64,000 bases of DNA from Puffinus mauretanicus (GCA_023333565.1 JAJKFH010004063.1:1-64000); one strand, 5' to 3'; positions 11,580 to 23,700 are shown, counted from the stretch's first letter. Notes: a model not told the origin generated them from the letters alone. Numbers and translations are program-made.

Positions 11580-12480
11580 AGGGGCTCTGGGCTGCTCAGC
11601 ACCCTGGGAGCAAGGAGGAACCGCCGACCCCAGCGTGGCTCAGCACCCGCTCCCACCCCAGCGTGGCTTAGCAGAGGCTGGCTTCGCTGTTTGCTTTGAA
11701 GCCGAGATTTCTCCCTTCCAAGCCTCCCCCGGCGCCCGAGGAAGGCAGCACGGCCGGGGACCCGGCCGGCTCTCCCAGCCCCGCTGCCCCTTCCCCTCCT
11801 CCGGCAGCGGCTGCCTCCCCCATCCCACCGGGTGCCTCCGCTCCCTCCATCTTCCCAGTCCCCATCACAGCTCCCGCATCCGCAGCGCTTTGTTCTCCCA
11901 CCCACTCCCTGTTTCCTCCGTCATTCCGGCTCCTCCCTGCGCTTGCTCTCCCCGGGAGCCTCCCGGGAGAGCCGAGGCTCCTCCACGCCGGCTCCGTCGC
12001 TCTCCCGCGCGGCCCTGCCCGCGCCCTGCCCGCGCCCTGCCCGCGCCCTGCCCGCCATCACCCCAGGGCCGGGGGGTCTCAGGGGACACGCGGGCAGGTC
12101 CCCGTCCCCCCAGCCAGGAGGTGGGAGCCGGGGGCTGCCAGGGCCGCGCTCCGGGCACGCTGCCGCTTTGCCAGCTTTATTTTAACCGCGCAGGCTTTGA
12201 CCCGGGCAGCAAGAGAGACCCAGACATCCACCAACAAACCTCCGCCTTTGCATCCCACTCCCCCGCAGGATGCGGGAGCAGGAGTGGGGGGGCCCGGGGG
12301 TCCGCCCCTGCGGCCCCAGCCCGCGCTCCCTCCCCGGGGGCCACCACTTATTTTATTGCCATTAGTGACCCCGGTGACTGCGGCCGCAGCGCACAGCCCA
12401 GGCTCCGTGCGGCCGACGGAAAGGCGGTGATGGCAGAGCTGCTTTCCGACGCCCGGCTCGGCTCAGCCCGGCGGCCTCCC
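11580..12480. promoter_or_regulatory. Intergenic CpG-dense block (candidate CpG island)
   Basis: A GC-rich stretch with frequent CpG, strongest at 11940-12130, and simple C-rich tracts. It includes a 26-bp sequence with nested CTCCCGGGAG-like palindromes at 11946-11971 and a short 12-bp tandem repeat. It could be an unannotated promoter, for example for a non-coding RNA between the two genes. No TATA element or splice-supported exon was identified. Confidence 0.35.
12012..12059. repeat. 12-bp tandem repeat, 4 units
   Basis: Four consecutive copies of gccctgcccgcg, the last ending in c instead of g. The copies are otherwise perfect. Confidence 0.9.
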
Positions 12481-13064
12481 TCGCCGTAAGCAGGGCCACA
12501 TGCTCTGATGCAGAGAGCAACGCAGGTACAGAGCTGCTGTGTCACACCAGTCAGCAAAACAGTTCCCAGTATACAAATACCTGGAAACAGCAACTTTCAC
12601 TGCGGGGAGTCTTGTTCAGATGCTGCTTCCAGCAGGATTAGGGAAAACCCGCTCGGGATGATGGGGAACCGGTAACTCCTCTCTGCTGTGCCTCAGTTTC
12701 CTCCTTTGTGAAGTAATCCTGACCTGCTTTGTACACCGCGGTGAGTCCTGCTCGGCAAAGTGCGAGGCAGGAGCTGCAAATCGCTGTCGCCGTTGTTTCG
12801 GACTCTGCGCTGGGCTCCAGTGCTGCAGCTCCCGCCCAGTAAAGTAAGAGCCTGAATTGTTCATCCTTTGCTAATCCTCAATAAATGGCTTTACTCGGTT
12901 TGCTGTTTGTGCTCAGCGAGATTTAACTGGTTGAGAGCTGCTGGCACAGACGGGGAATCTCCAGTTTTGTGACGACTTTTAAGTGCTGACCCTACGAAAC
13001 AGAAGGCGCAAACTTGTGCGTGCCTCGAGGTAGCGCAGGGAGCAACACGCTGGGAGCGGCACAT

Positions 13065-13120
13065 TTGAAGCTGCACACTTGACATTGCACTCTCAGTGTT
13101 GCACGCTCGGCGTTGCACAT
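13065..13120. repeat. 14-bp degenerate tandem repeat, 4 units
   Basis: Units at 13065, 13079, 13093 and 13107 share the pattern t-c/t-...-ttgcac with two variable bases at the end (ttgacattgcactc, tcagtgttgcacgc, tcggcgttgcacat). The first unit is the most diverged. Confidence 0.75.
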
Positions 13121-14996
13121 TCGAGGGACATGGCGGTGGAGGGACCAGTGCTCACCGGTACGAACGGTGACGGGTACCGGCGAGGCACCGCAGCCGCTCC
13201 CGCTGACATCCCGGTGAGCGACGGCCGCGCTGCAAAGGGCAGAGCAAAGCCATGTTTGGGTGGGTGGCTCCGGGATCCAGGTATTGCCGTGGGGTTCGCT
13301 GTCCCGGCTCCCACAGCGGTTTAGTGAGGTGCTCAAAAAAAAGCGGGGGACAGCCCGGCGTTGAGGAGGGGCCCCCCAGCCCGCTCGGCAGTGAGCCAGG
13401 GAGGCAGGAGTCCGAGCTGAGCAAGGCAGACGGGGAAAAGCTCGTCCTGCGCTTGCGGCTGGGTTGGTTTTGCTCAAACCCGTTGGGCTGATTCCCCAGT
13501 GACCCCCAGGTGTCAGAAAAATCACACTTAAATTATTGTAGAGGTAACTAACTCCTGGTGCAGCATGGAGAGGGTTCACAGCTGACCGCGCAGCAGCGGC
13601 GCGTTAGGACGCTGATGGGGAAGCCATCTGCCCGAGGCAAAAAGTACGGCGATTCCCTGGTGCTCTCATGAACAAGTTGACACGCGCAGGTCCGGCCGGC
13701 CCGGAGCCAGGCTGTCCGCAGGGTCACGAGGGGGTGGGTTTTGTCCTTTCCTTGCGGCACGTACCAAAAAGGACAAGAGAACGAAGGGCTCTGGCTGCCG
13801 CCGGCCTGAGGCGTGGTTGTGCAGGGAGCGGCGCAGCCTCTGCCGCCGTCCCCGCCGCGGGACCGTGTCGGACAAGCAGGTGAGTTAGAGGCGCCCTGTC
13901 CCCTGCTGGGTCTCTCCTGCTCTGACACCATCCGTCTTCTTTCGGGGTACCAAGGAGCAAGCGGCGACTGCCCGGAGCCGTTCCCGGTGCAGCTCACCCG
14001 GGCTGCCCGGCGCCTGCTCCCCAGCCGTGGCTCTTGGCAGAGACAGGGACCTTGGCGGGGGGGGGGGCTGCACCCCTGTTTCCTCCTCTCTGCACCGGCT
14101 GTGACACATCACGTCCAAAGGCATGAGGCTTTATAACCCGCCTTTATTTTTTCCCTCTCTCCCGTTCACAGGAGGCTTTCCCGAGGCGCTGAGGATGCGG
14201 CAGCTCCTAGTGACCCCGTGCAGCATCGTTTCCCCTCCCTGGGCGGCTATGCCGCCCTGCAGCCACCTCCCTCCCTCCCTCCCCAGGCAGCCACCGCACC
14301 CGTGGGCTGCGTGGGGAGGTGCGAGCGTGTTCCCACCTCGCTCGAAACCCAGAGGAGCAGTTGCCCGTCCCCGGCTGCCCCGCGCCACCGCTGCCCTCGG
14401 CCATCGCTGCCCCGGCACGGTGCTCGGTCCCTGCTCTGGGGCGTGTGACCCGGCCAGGAGAGCTGGCGTGATGCCACGCTGGTAATTAAGAAGGAACCTA
14501 ATGAAACTTCGAAAATAGCACAATTTCCTCCCCACACCTGCAGCCGAGCGGGGTGGATTACATAAATTGGTGTTGCCACAGCAACTTCGCTCCACCCGGG
14601 GCTGGAGGTGGCCGGTGCCGCGTGTGTGCCGCTGTGCCGTCACCCCGGGGAGAGACCCTGATTCTGCAAAGGGATCGCTCCGGGGCTGGGTCCAGCTCCT
14701 GGGCCGGCAGGGCCATCTCTGGGTCAGTGCAGGGCTGCTGCATGTTTATCCCACTGGTGTTAAAGGTCTGGCGTGGCAGGTTTCCCACATTGCACCCATC
14801 GGGTTTTGCTTCTCCAGCACGGTCACCGCGGTGGAAGGTCCCTGCCTTCTGAAAGGGCGCACGGGAAGCGCCAGGAGGTGCCGCAGGGATTTAGGTAACC
14901 CGTGAGGGACCCTGCCACCATGGTTACCCTGGGCACGCTCCAGCTGCCGCCGAGCCCCGGGGAGTGAATCACCCTGACAAAAAGGCAGCTAGCAAC

Positions 14997-15021
14997 AAAA
15001 AAAAAAAAAAAAAAAAAAAAA
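14997..15021. repeat. A25 homopolymer tract
   Basis: An uninterrupted run of 25 A residues in GC-rich intergenic DNA. No retroposed gene or SINE body was recognised upstream, and no target-site duplication is evident. Confidence 0.9.
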
Positions 15022-16914
15022 GCAATCAAAGCAAATGTTACGGCACGAGGCAAAGGCAGGTTTTTCCTGCCACGAATTCCCAGGGTGCTCCGGGCGGCTG
15101 CGGGGCGGCAGCTCTGCCTCGGGCTCGGCACAGCCCCGCGGGGCACGGCCAGCACGGCCAGCACGGACCAGCGCCGGGCAGCCGTTGCCAGCCAAAAGTT
15201 TGTGACATGGGAAAAGCCAGGGGCAACGATAATTTGGTAAATCTGCCTCTTAACATGAGGATAAGAAATCACTGGCTGCTTCCAGCTGAAGACTTGTTTT
15301 GGGAGCAGAGGGGTACAGGGGAGAAAGGTTTTCAGTGCTCGAATCTCCTGGGGATAAGGAGAAGCAGAGGATGGGAAGAAAGTGGAGCGGCTGCCTGAGA
15401 GCAGGCCTAGATGCGAGAGATTCTCGCAGGGTCGTCCCAAAAGGCCTCTTTTATTATGAGAAATTACAAATCCTTTTATCTTCTTCACCAGAGGAACAGC
15501 TTGTTTGAATTGCTGGGCTGTCACACTGGAATTAGATGCAAGAACCCCCCACATCCATGACGTAGCGAAGAACTTACATAACGTAACTAAAAATAAGGTG
15601 ATGGAGATGCAGATAGAGGCACTTTCTTCCCGGACGCTTGATCTGAAATCCTTTGCTGGCACTGGAAAGCCAGCGAGGTGCCGGCGTCTGGCCGAGGGAG
15701 CAGCATCCTGCCCAAGCCGACCGCAGCCTGGGCGCGGGATGGAGCGGGCTCGGGCAGGGAAGGGGCACTGCCGGGTCCCTGCATCGGCACAGCCGGGCAT
15801 CCCTCCTGGGAACGGCTCCCATGGCAGCCTTGTTCCCCGGTCCCCCCCGAGGTTATGTCCCACCACTGCTTCTCTTTTTCAGCCCTCGTGGGAAAGGGTT
15901 AACCGGCCGCTCCAGAAAAATGAGAAAACCCTTCTCAGGGGTTATAAATTCTTCCCTGTCCTTTGGAGTGTGAAACCTCTGAGGGCAGAGAAGCCAAAAT
16001 AGGACCCAAATGTGGCCAGAGCGAGCGGTCGCTTCGGTGCCTTCCCTGCTCCTCGCCGGGCTGGGATGGAGAGCGGGAGGCAGCAAGGGGAATGGAGACG
16101 GGAGGTTTGGGGCCAAGGTATCGACCGGCTCGGGTACTCGGGCTCCTTGTTCTCGGAATTGATGGAGGAGATGAGGGAGAAAAACATGCTCGACTGCTTA
16201 ACTGTTTCACCGCTTCTCGCGGCAGAGAGGAGGGAGAGGAAGGAGAGGAAGGCTTGGCCCGAGGGCCGGGACAGGGCAGCCGGTGGCAGTTTGTGCCGGG
16301 TGCTCTCCAGATGTGCCTCCTCTGTATGGCCAAGGCGCGCGGAGACAGCCCGGCTGCGTAAAGCTCCCGTTTAACCACGGGTCGCCCTGCGGAGAGCGGC
16401 AACCATGGCGGGGAGGGCTGTAAGGCAGGGGGACGCAGGGCGCTGGTGCCGGGGCTCGGCCCCACTCCTCGTGTCCCTCGGGACCTGTGCAAAAGCTGCT
16501 GCCACTGGCCCGAGGGACGGGAAGGACGGGAACCCACAGCTTCGCGGTCCTGCAGAGACCTGACGGCCGGGAGGGCTGGCAAGGGGCTGCCGGGGGAATC
16601 CCGGTGCCTGCGGGGTGACGAGGTGCTGCCTCTCCTCCTGCCTGGGCTGCTCTCCCCCGGCCAAGCCCGGCTCCAGGCTGAGGACAAGCACCGGGAGGTG
16701 TGCCGTACCGGGCTGGCCGCACGCCGCGGTGCCTGCTCATCCCACCTCTGCTCTCCTGGCCTCCCTGCACAGCGTCCGCTGTCTTTCCCCAAATAAAACC
16801 AACACCTTGCAAACCACCGGCCGCTCTTCCCCTTCCAGCTGCTCCTCAGCCATCCACCCTGCACTGCGCAACTGGGGAATGGAGCACAGCACCAGTGGCA
16901 GGATGGTGCGGGGG

Positions 16915-17310
16915 TGTAACCAGGGTATGGCGTACAGCAGGGGCTATGGTGTGAGGTACCTCAGGGATGTGGGGTACAGCAAGAGATATAGGATGGGGTG
17001 TAGTAGGGTATAGTATGGAGTATCATGGGCTGTAGTATGGGGTATAGCAGGGGGTGTAGGATAGGGCATGGGGCATAGCAGGGGTACGGGATGGGGAGTG
17101 AGGTAGGGATGGATACGGGATGGGGAATGGGGTATGGGATGGGGTATGGGATGGGGAATGGGGTATGGGATGGGGTACGGGATGGGGAATGGGGTATGGG
17201 ATGGGGAATGGGGTATGGGATGGGGTACGGGATGGGGAATGGGGTATGGGATGGGTATGGGATGGGGAGTGGGGTATGGGATGGGTACAGGATGGGGTAC
17301 GGGACCCATA
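16915..17310. repeat. G-rich minisatellite upstream of BAIAP2
   Basis: Degenerate array of short units related to gggatggggtat, gggatggggaat and gggatggggtac. It is loose from 16915 and tight from about 17085 to 17300. The G-runs of 3-4 repeat at short spacing, so the + strand has G-quadruplex potential. It ends about 250 bp before the TATA-like element of BAIAP2. The open frames it generates on both strands (for example GYGMGNGVWDG repeats) are artefacts of the repeat. Confidence 0.9.
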
Positions 17311-17523
17311 GCATAGCAGGGTACAGGAGGCAGGTCACAGCAGGGGGCACAGCACGGTGCATCCCTCCTGCCCCCGGGCCCCCAGCCCTCCCCGCGCCGT
17401 CCCGCCCGGCCCCACGCCGCGCTCGGGCGCTGCCCGCCGCCCTGCCCCGCCGTCCCCGGCCGGGGCGCGGAGCCCGGCCCAGCCCGGCCCGGCCCAGCCC
17501 GGCTCGGCGCGGCTCCTCCCCGC

Positions 17524-17542
17524 GGGGCGGGCCGGGGCGGGC
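17524..17542 (+). promoter_or_regulatory. BAIAP2: Twin GC boxes upstream of BAIAP2
   Basis: GGGGCGGGC occurs at 17524-17532 and again at 17534-17542, exactly 10 bp apart (one helical turn), 19 bp upstream of the TATA-like element. These match Sp1/KLF family binding sites. Confidence 0.6.
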
Positions 17543-17560
17543 GGCGGCCGCCGGGAGCTG

Positions 17561-17568
17561 ATAAAAGG
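17561..17568 (+). promoter_or_regulatory. BAIAP2: TATA-like element of BAIAP2
   Basis: ATAAAAGG is the only AT-rich octamer in several hundred bases of almost pure GC. Usual TATA spacing would place initiation near 17590, giving a 5'UTR of about 70 bases before the first ATG. Function is inferred from position and sequence. Confidence 0.5.
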
Positions 17569-17662
17569 CGGCGCGGCCGCTCCTCCGCGCCGCTCTCCGT
17601 GCCCGCCGCCCGGCTCCGCGCCGCTCCGCGCCGCTCCGCGCAGCCCCCGCCGCCGCCCGCCC

Positions 17663-17734
17663 ATGGTGCTGCCCGGCCCGCCCGGCATGTCCCGCTCCGA
17701 GGAGGTGCACCGGCTGACCGAGAATGTCTACAAG
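17663..17734 (+). CDS. BAIAP2: BAIAP2 coding exon 1, two in-frame starts
   Basis: It encodes MVLPGPPG followed by MSRSEEVHRLTENVYK, with donor aag|gtgagc in phase 0. The ATG at 17687 aligns with the usual start and has G at -3. The upstream in-frame ATG at 17663 has C at -3 but G at +4 and would add eight residues. No in-frame stop separates it from the promoter. Confidence 0.9.
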
Positions 17735-20700
17735 GTGAGCCCCGGCAACAGGTGCCGCCCCGCGGCCGTTGGTTTGGGGGTTTGCCTTTTATTTTAATCT
17801 TTTCTTTTTTTTTTCCCCTCAACCCCCCCCCCATCCTTCCCATCCTCCGCCGGGCGGGGGCTGAGCGGGCTGCGGTGCGTGGGCGGGCGGGGGGAGCCGC
17901 CGCGGGGGGCCGGGGCCGCCCCCGCTCCCTCCCTGGGGACGCGCTCGGGGCCGGCCGGGGCGGGAGCGGCTGCCGGGGCCCCGCCGCTCCGGAGCCGGGA
18001 GCGGGGAGCGAGCGAGGGGCAGCTCCGGGCACCCCGAGCCGCCCCCGGCCGCTGCGCTGCGGGGAGCCCGCGGGGACCGGGAGCCTGCGTGGGAATTGGC
18101 CTTATCCCACGCGGGCAGCGGTGTCCCCACATCACCTGGGTCCGGGGCAGCCGCCGCTCGCTTTTCTGCAACAACTAAAAGCGATCGGAGCCTCTTCTGT
18201 CTCTTGGTTGTAGCTGGAGTTTGTGAATCTCTCGGGCTTTTTTTTTTTCTTTCTGCTTTGCTCATGAGAAAAATAAAATAATTTATGTGCTTTAATTTTC
18301 CTCGTGAAGGAAGTGGTTTCTGCTCTGCTGGCTCCTGTGACCAAGTCTAATAAAATCTTTCTAGCCTAACATGTAATGCAGGATGTCATTTGTTAAACTG
18401 GAAAGCTTGCATGATTTCCTGCATTTTAAGTGGTTAGACTGAGTTACCTGGGAGCACTAAGCAGAAAAAAACTCTGATAGAAAAATTTAGTACAAAAAAA
18501 ATACCAAGGTAGTGAAGTTCTGAAGTCTTGGGTTTTGGGATCCTGGGGCACAGCAGCTGTTCAGCCAGAGCTGATGGCACCCAAAATCTTGGCTACCCTG
18601 AACGCAGAGCAGGTGCGCGAACGGAGCTTTCTGGCCTTTAACTGCAGCTGGGGCTTGGGTGGCTGGGACTCCCTTCCACCCCCTAAATGCAGCTGATGCA
18701 CCCAGGCTCACCGCCGCACGGGCTGCTCGCGGGCTTGGGCAGAGCCCGGGGTGTTAATGCGGCCTGGTCCCCGCGCAGGCGGGAGCCTGTCCCTGCCGGG
18801 GAGCCGAGGGTTTGCCTGTCAGCACGGCTCGGCCCCGGGAGCTGCCGGGGCAAACAGGGCGAGAGCTGCTGGAGCTCCTCACCAGCCCTGCCCGTCCCCC
18901 GGACTGGTGTGGTCGCTCTGGGGATGGCTGCTGGGGACAGTTTCAGCTGGTGACTCGGTTGTTGTTTGAGGTGTGTTGTCCTCGAAGAACTGTGCTAATA
19001 ACAGGTTTGCGGAGCAGGTCACCATTTCCCCGGGGGCCCGTGCGCAGCCCTGTAAGGAGCGTGCGGGGCGGCTCGTGCCATCACAACTGCGCTTAAATGA
19101 AGCTGGTTCCCCCAGGAAAGGAGGGCTGGGGGGTGAACATTGGCTGGGCTCTTCTCTTGCCTTTGACCGTCGGCTTCATCGTTCCTGCGCCGCGTGAGCC
19201 GTCTCCATCGAAGCCTGGCTGGTCTGGCTGAAGTGCAGGGGGTGCACCGGGGCCTCTGGCCTCAGGAGCCAGAGATGGACTCGAGAGGAGTCCAAAGGTC
19301 TCCATCAGTTAATGAACACTTTAATTTCTCGGTATTTTAGTGGGAGCAGCCAGGGTGTAGGGAGTGAGGAGCTGGAGGCAGATCTTGCGCTTTTACCCAA
19401 CACCAGCGCGTCCGCGCTGGGAGCTGGAGGAGGACGGTCCTGACTCCAATCGCGTTTCCTGCAGTGAACGAGGAGCCTTTTCTCCTCTGAAGAAGACGAT
19501 GCTTTTCTTGGCCTCTGGAGATGTGTGGCATGGGGTGTGCGCAGGAACCAGGTGTTTGCCTGTTTCTTTGAGGACTTCTGTGACCTCCTGGAGCCCAGCG
19601 CGAGGGCTAGAGGCTCAGGGACAGCACTGATTCTGTGGATTCTCCGGAGCTCTGTAAGCTTTGGAGTCTCCCAGTCCAAAACCAACCCCAGTGCTTCACA
19701 TCCCCATCGCTCAAGTATTTTTTTCTGTCACGTGCAGTAGCCTGAACACCGCTGTGGTCAGGAGGAGACAACCCCGAGGAAAGGGGACGATGCCAGGGGA
19801 GGTTTGGCCGTTGCCTCCTCACAGCCACTGAACCCCAAGCCGCAGGGCTGCGGGATGGGCGGCAGCCCCACACTTTGCTTCTTGCCGTTGTCTTGCCGGG
19901 GTTCTGGCAGCAGCCGGACCAGGGGGTCGAGCCGGTTCCCCGCGAGGTCTGGAGCAGGAGCAGGCAGCTCTCCGCGGCTGCTCCCTGTGCCATGCACCCT
20001 CTCCCGCGCAGGCTTTCCCGAGGCGTTCTGCTCGGGAAGCCCATTGTAATAATTTTCCAGAACCAGTGCTCACGCTCGGAGTGACGGTGCTAATGAGATG
20101 GTGGAGGAGCCGCCAGCCGCCCCCTTGCCGATGCTGCCACTACAGGCAGCTGCCTACACGTGTAGTAATTACAGAGGGAGACGGAGGCTGCTGGCACCTT
20201 CCGCCAACGTAATCCCACCTTCCCTGGGGCTGATTCACTCGCGTGGACCCCGTCGTAGCGGCTGCTGGGCTGGGCTCCGCTGCGAGCACGGGGGGGTGAA
20301 ACCTCTCCGGCTGTGGGTGCAGGGTCAGGGTGCACGGGCAGCTCTCCAGGCTGCTCCCGAGCTCCGCTCGTCCCTTCCACAGGATTGTCTTTGCGGAAAG
20401 GAGAGCCTGGCGATTCTTCCTCCCCTCTGTCTCATTTATGACAGATTAGATTATTGCCGTTTACAGGCTAACCTCCATTTCATTTTAAAGCTATTTCTTT
20501 GTGTGGAGGATCGTTTTGCAATGAATATGAATAGCTCTGCGTTTGAAGAGGTGTTTGCTTAAAAACACCCCAAACTCGAAGCCTAATTGTCTTGCACAAA
20601 TGCAGGCATAATTCCTGATAGTCGTTTGCTACACATCAGCTGTAATAAATGTTATTGCCGGCATAACAGCCTCTTGCCTCATTATCTCCAAGTCCAGAGG

Positions 20701-23700
20701 GAAGGGGAGCGATTCTTGCTCAAGTGAATCAGAAGGGAAATTGTGGGTGGCTCGGTGTGTTTGGCAGCGGAGGGACGATGCGGTGTGACGGGGGAAGGAG
20801 CTGGCCCCTGGAGTCAGCCGGGGCCACTCCGAATTCCATGTGCCGGGCTCTTGCTCTCCGCTCCCTGCGTTGGGGCTTCCCGCACCCCAGGTCTGGAAAC
20901 CTGTTGGCTGGGTGCTGGGGCTCTGAGCTGAGCGGGGCCGTCGGCAGCACCGCTGCACGGCTGCGACCAACGCAGCACCCTGCTCCTGCGGGCGCTGGGT
21001 GCCGTGCGCCTGTGCCACTGCGAGCGGGTCAAGCTCTGCAAAATTCCTTTCCCAGCAATAAGCGCAGAGGGTGGAGGCCAGGCTTGTCCTGCAGTGCGCG
21101 GGGCCAGGGTGGTGGTTCTATAGAGCAACGCGCTTTTTGCCAGAGTTGCATCTTTGTAGGCGTCTTGGCTCCGCAGCCGAGTCCATTTGAAGCGAGACTT
21201 CGTGCTGGTCCGGCCGCAGCGTGGTGGGCTCGGCTCCGGCTCCGGCGCTGCCGCATGGCTTGGCACTGGGGTGGTGATGCGGGGCTGCCCTCGCCTTCTG
21301 CTGCTCCATCCCCGCTGCGGGCGTTCGGCGCTGCTGCGGGCCGGGAGAGCGGTTTCCGACCTCCTGAGGTGGTACATCTCCAGACTGCTGAACCTTGCAG
21401 ATCAAGTGTGATACAGCAGGTAGCTCCTAACTTCCCTAAGGTACCCCAGGTCGCTTCCCGTGCTGCCTGCAGCTCCTGCTGGTGAGAGATGCTGCTCCCT
21501 GGGATGGAGGCAGCCGCTGGCGCTGCCTTCGGTGCCTCGTTGCGCCGAGTCTGCTCGTGGCTAAGGTTTCGCTCCCGTGCTGCTCGTGTTGCAGGGCAGG
21601 GTACGGCATAGGCCAGCGCACGTCAAACGCCTCCTGCGCCGAGCTCCTGGAGCTGAAGTCTCTGGCCGAGTCGAGCCCCTTGGTGCGAGGTCTGCGGGGA
21701 AGGGGCTGGGGCTGGGTGACCCTCCCGGCTCGGCGGCGGCGATCCCAACCCCAGGGGCTGGGGGACGGGTCTGCCTTGCAGGGGCCACTGCTGGTGGGCA
21801 CTGGAAGGAGAGACTGGCAAGTCTTCCTTCGCTCTGTCTCATTTGTGACAGATTAGATTATTGCTGTCATTTAACACCGACGAGGTGTTCCCCAGCGGGT
21901 GCTGTGAGCCAGCGTGCTGGGGGCTCTGTGCAGGTCCCCATTCCGGTTTCCTTCAAGCCCAGACCCCGATGGCAAAGACGTTCAGAGCTCTAGCCCTGAA
22001 ACGGGGTCCCTTCATTCTCTGGTGTGACAGCTAGTAGAAATTAAATGACTTTAGATGTGGACCCTGATTTTTTCCAGATTCCCTTGCTCCTGAGCTCTTT
22101 CTCCAGTAAAGATTGTGCTGGGCCGTCTGGCTTTGGGGCAGGACCCTGTGCGAGCCCTAGCTGGAGGACAGGGGCTCAGCCGTTCCCGCAGCCTGGCGCG
22201 AGCTTTGGGAGGGCTCGGCGAGGTGGGCTCGCCGGCGGCGAGGGAAGGGCGCAGCACGGCAGCCGACAGCAGCCCGGGTTGTGAAACGCTGCTGCTGTGC
22301 GGTGTGTTACGGTACACCAAGACAGCAGGGACTTCGGCGGGATGGGGATGTTCCCGGCGGCAGAGTTGCAAGGTGGGTGTGTTGTAAGCAATGGAAATCG
22401 CTAACGAGTCCAGCGAGGCTCCCCTCCCAGCTGAAACTTGGCTCTTAAAACTACGGGGCTGTCTTCTGACGGTGCAGGGCAGGACGAGCTGAGATGGAGG
22501 CAGCGCTGGGGTTTGTTTGGGCATTAAATATTCATACAGAAATAATGAAAGGCATTCCTGGAGCTGGGCTGACCCATTTAGAAACAAAACTTCCTTACAG
22601 CTGATCCGCTTTTGCAGTGTGACTGTGGTGTAATGGAGAGTCCCATGGGGGTGCCCCCTCTGACGGCGCTCGTCTTGGTCACATAACATCCTGCTGTCAC
22701 CCGTGAGCTCCCAGGAAAGCCGTGGGTGCCAGACTGAGCCCAGGCCACCCATGCCACTGTGCAGCATCAGTCTTGCAAGGAGCCATTGCGCCTTACTGCT
22801 GCGTATGGGCAGCAAAGAATGGTGCTAGGAAAACACTAAAGTTGGTTTTTTAGCTCAAAGTCCATCAGTTGTGTTTGCTGAGGTCTCCAGGACGTCCCCA
22901 GCGAGCGCTGCCCAGGCTGTCCTTGGGGGGGTGGCTGGGAGAGAAGCCCAGGACATGGCACACGCTGCGGTGTTCGTGGTGATGCTCATCCCTTGGTCAA
23001 GTCCAGGAGCCTCCTCGCCCTGATCCCTGTGCTGCTGCGTGGAGGAGAAACTCCACGGGCAGTCTGGCTATAATTACGGCACCATAACCAGGGCAGCGTG
23101 TACGTTGCTGCCGGCCTGACACAGCCGTGCGGGGTGAGGTCCGTCCCAGCCGTGCGGTGATGCACCGCAGCTGGTGCTGCCGGTGGTGCAGAGCCCGGGA
23201 GCCCAGCACACCGTGACCACTGGCCATCTCCTGCCCCAGCAGAGCAAAGGAGTGCCTGCTTTTTACTTCACTCGGGATTCAGTTTTAGGAGCTACCTGGA
23301 AGGCTGCGGGGGCGGACCTGGGGAGAACTGTGCAGCCTGTTAAATTTTTTTAAAAGCCCTTGAGGAGGTGTTGTGCAGGTCTTTCCTATGCAGGAGAAAC
23401 CTGATACAACCTGAACCAGCTCCGTTTCCAGCTTGTTCTTGGGGAGGACTTAAACTTTTACTTATGGTCTGACTACCATGGCGTTGGAGCAGCCGGTAGG
23501 TCCTTGCTGTAGCGTGGAGCGCGCTGGGAGGGGAGAGACGGGGATGTTATTTTCTACTGCCTCTTCTCCCCCCCAGTTCAGCAGGACTCTGCTGCAGACC
23601 TCGTGCTTGGCATTAGTTTCATTTCTGGCAGCTGAATAAAGCCGTGCCAGTCCCAGAGAGCTGAGTGGTATTACCCAGGGAATTTAGTGCAGTGGAACAA

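Larger units (their letters stand above)
7371..17350. other. Intergenic region between CHMP6 and BAIAP2
   Basis: About 10 kb without a recognisable protein gene. ORFs up to 308 codons occur on both strands, but they come from high GC content and from tandem repeats and show no known domain. Contents I can support: an 18-bp minisatellite (9530-9708), a CpG-dense block (11580-12480), a 12-bp and a 14-bp tandem repeat, an A25 tract (14997-15021) and a G-rich minisatellite (16915-17310). In human this interval carries the antisense transcript BAIAP2-AS1; I cannot identify its counterpart from sequence alone. Confidence 0.7.
17340..18120. promoter_or_regulatory. BAIAP2: BAIAP2 promoter CpG island
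   Basis: A dense CpG island of very high GC content surrounds BAIAP2 coding exon 1 and extends into intron 1. It includes two Sp1/KLF GC boxes (17524-17532 and 17534-17542), a TATA-like element and the 5'UTR. It ends abruptly near 18170 at an AT-rich stretch. Confidence 0.8.

Noticed and set aside
11635..12489. 284-codon + strand ORF, with long ORFs overlapping in other frames
   Set aside because: Several frames and both strands are open at once because GC is high and stops are rare. Composition is Pro/Ser/Arg/Ala-rich with no domain and no splice context.
14940..15021. A25 tract as the tail of a processed pseudogene or SINE
   Set aside because: No spliced gene copy, RNA polymerase III boxes or target-site duplication was seen upstream of the tract.
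16944..18032. 362-codon minus-strand ORF with PIPHPIPYP repeats
   Set aside because: It reads the G-rich minisatellite and the CpG island in antisense; the repeat periodicity explains the open frame.
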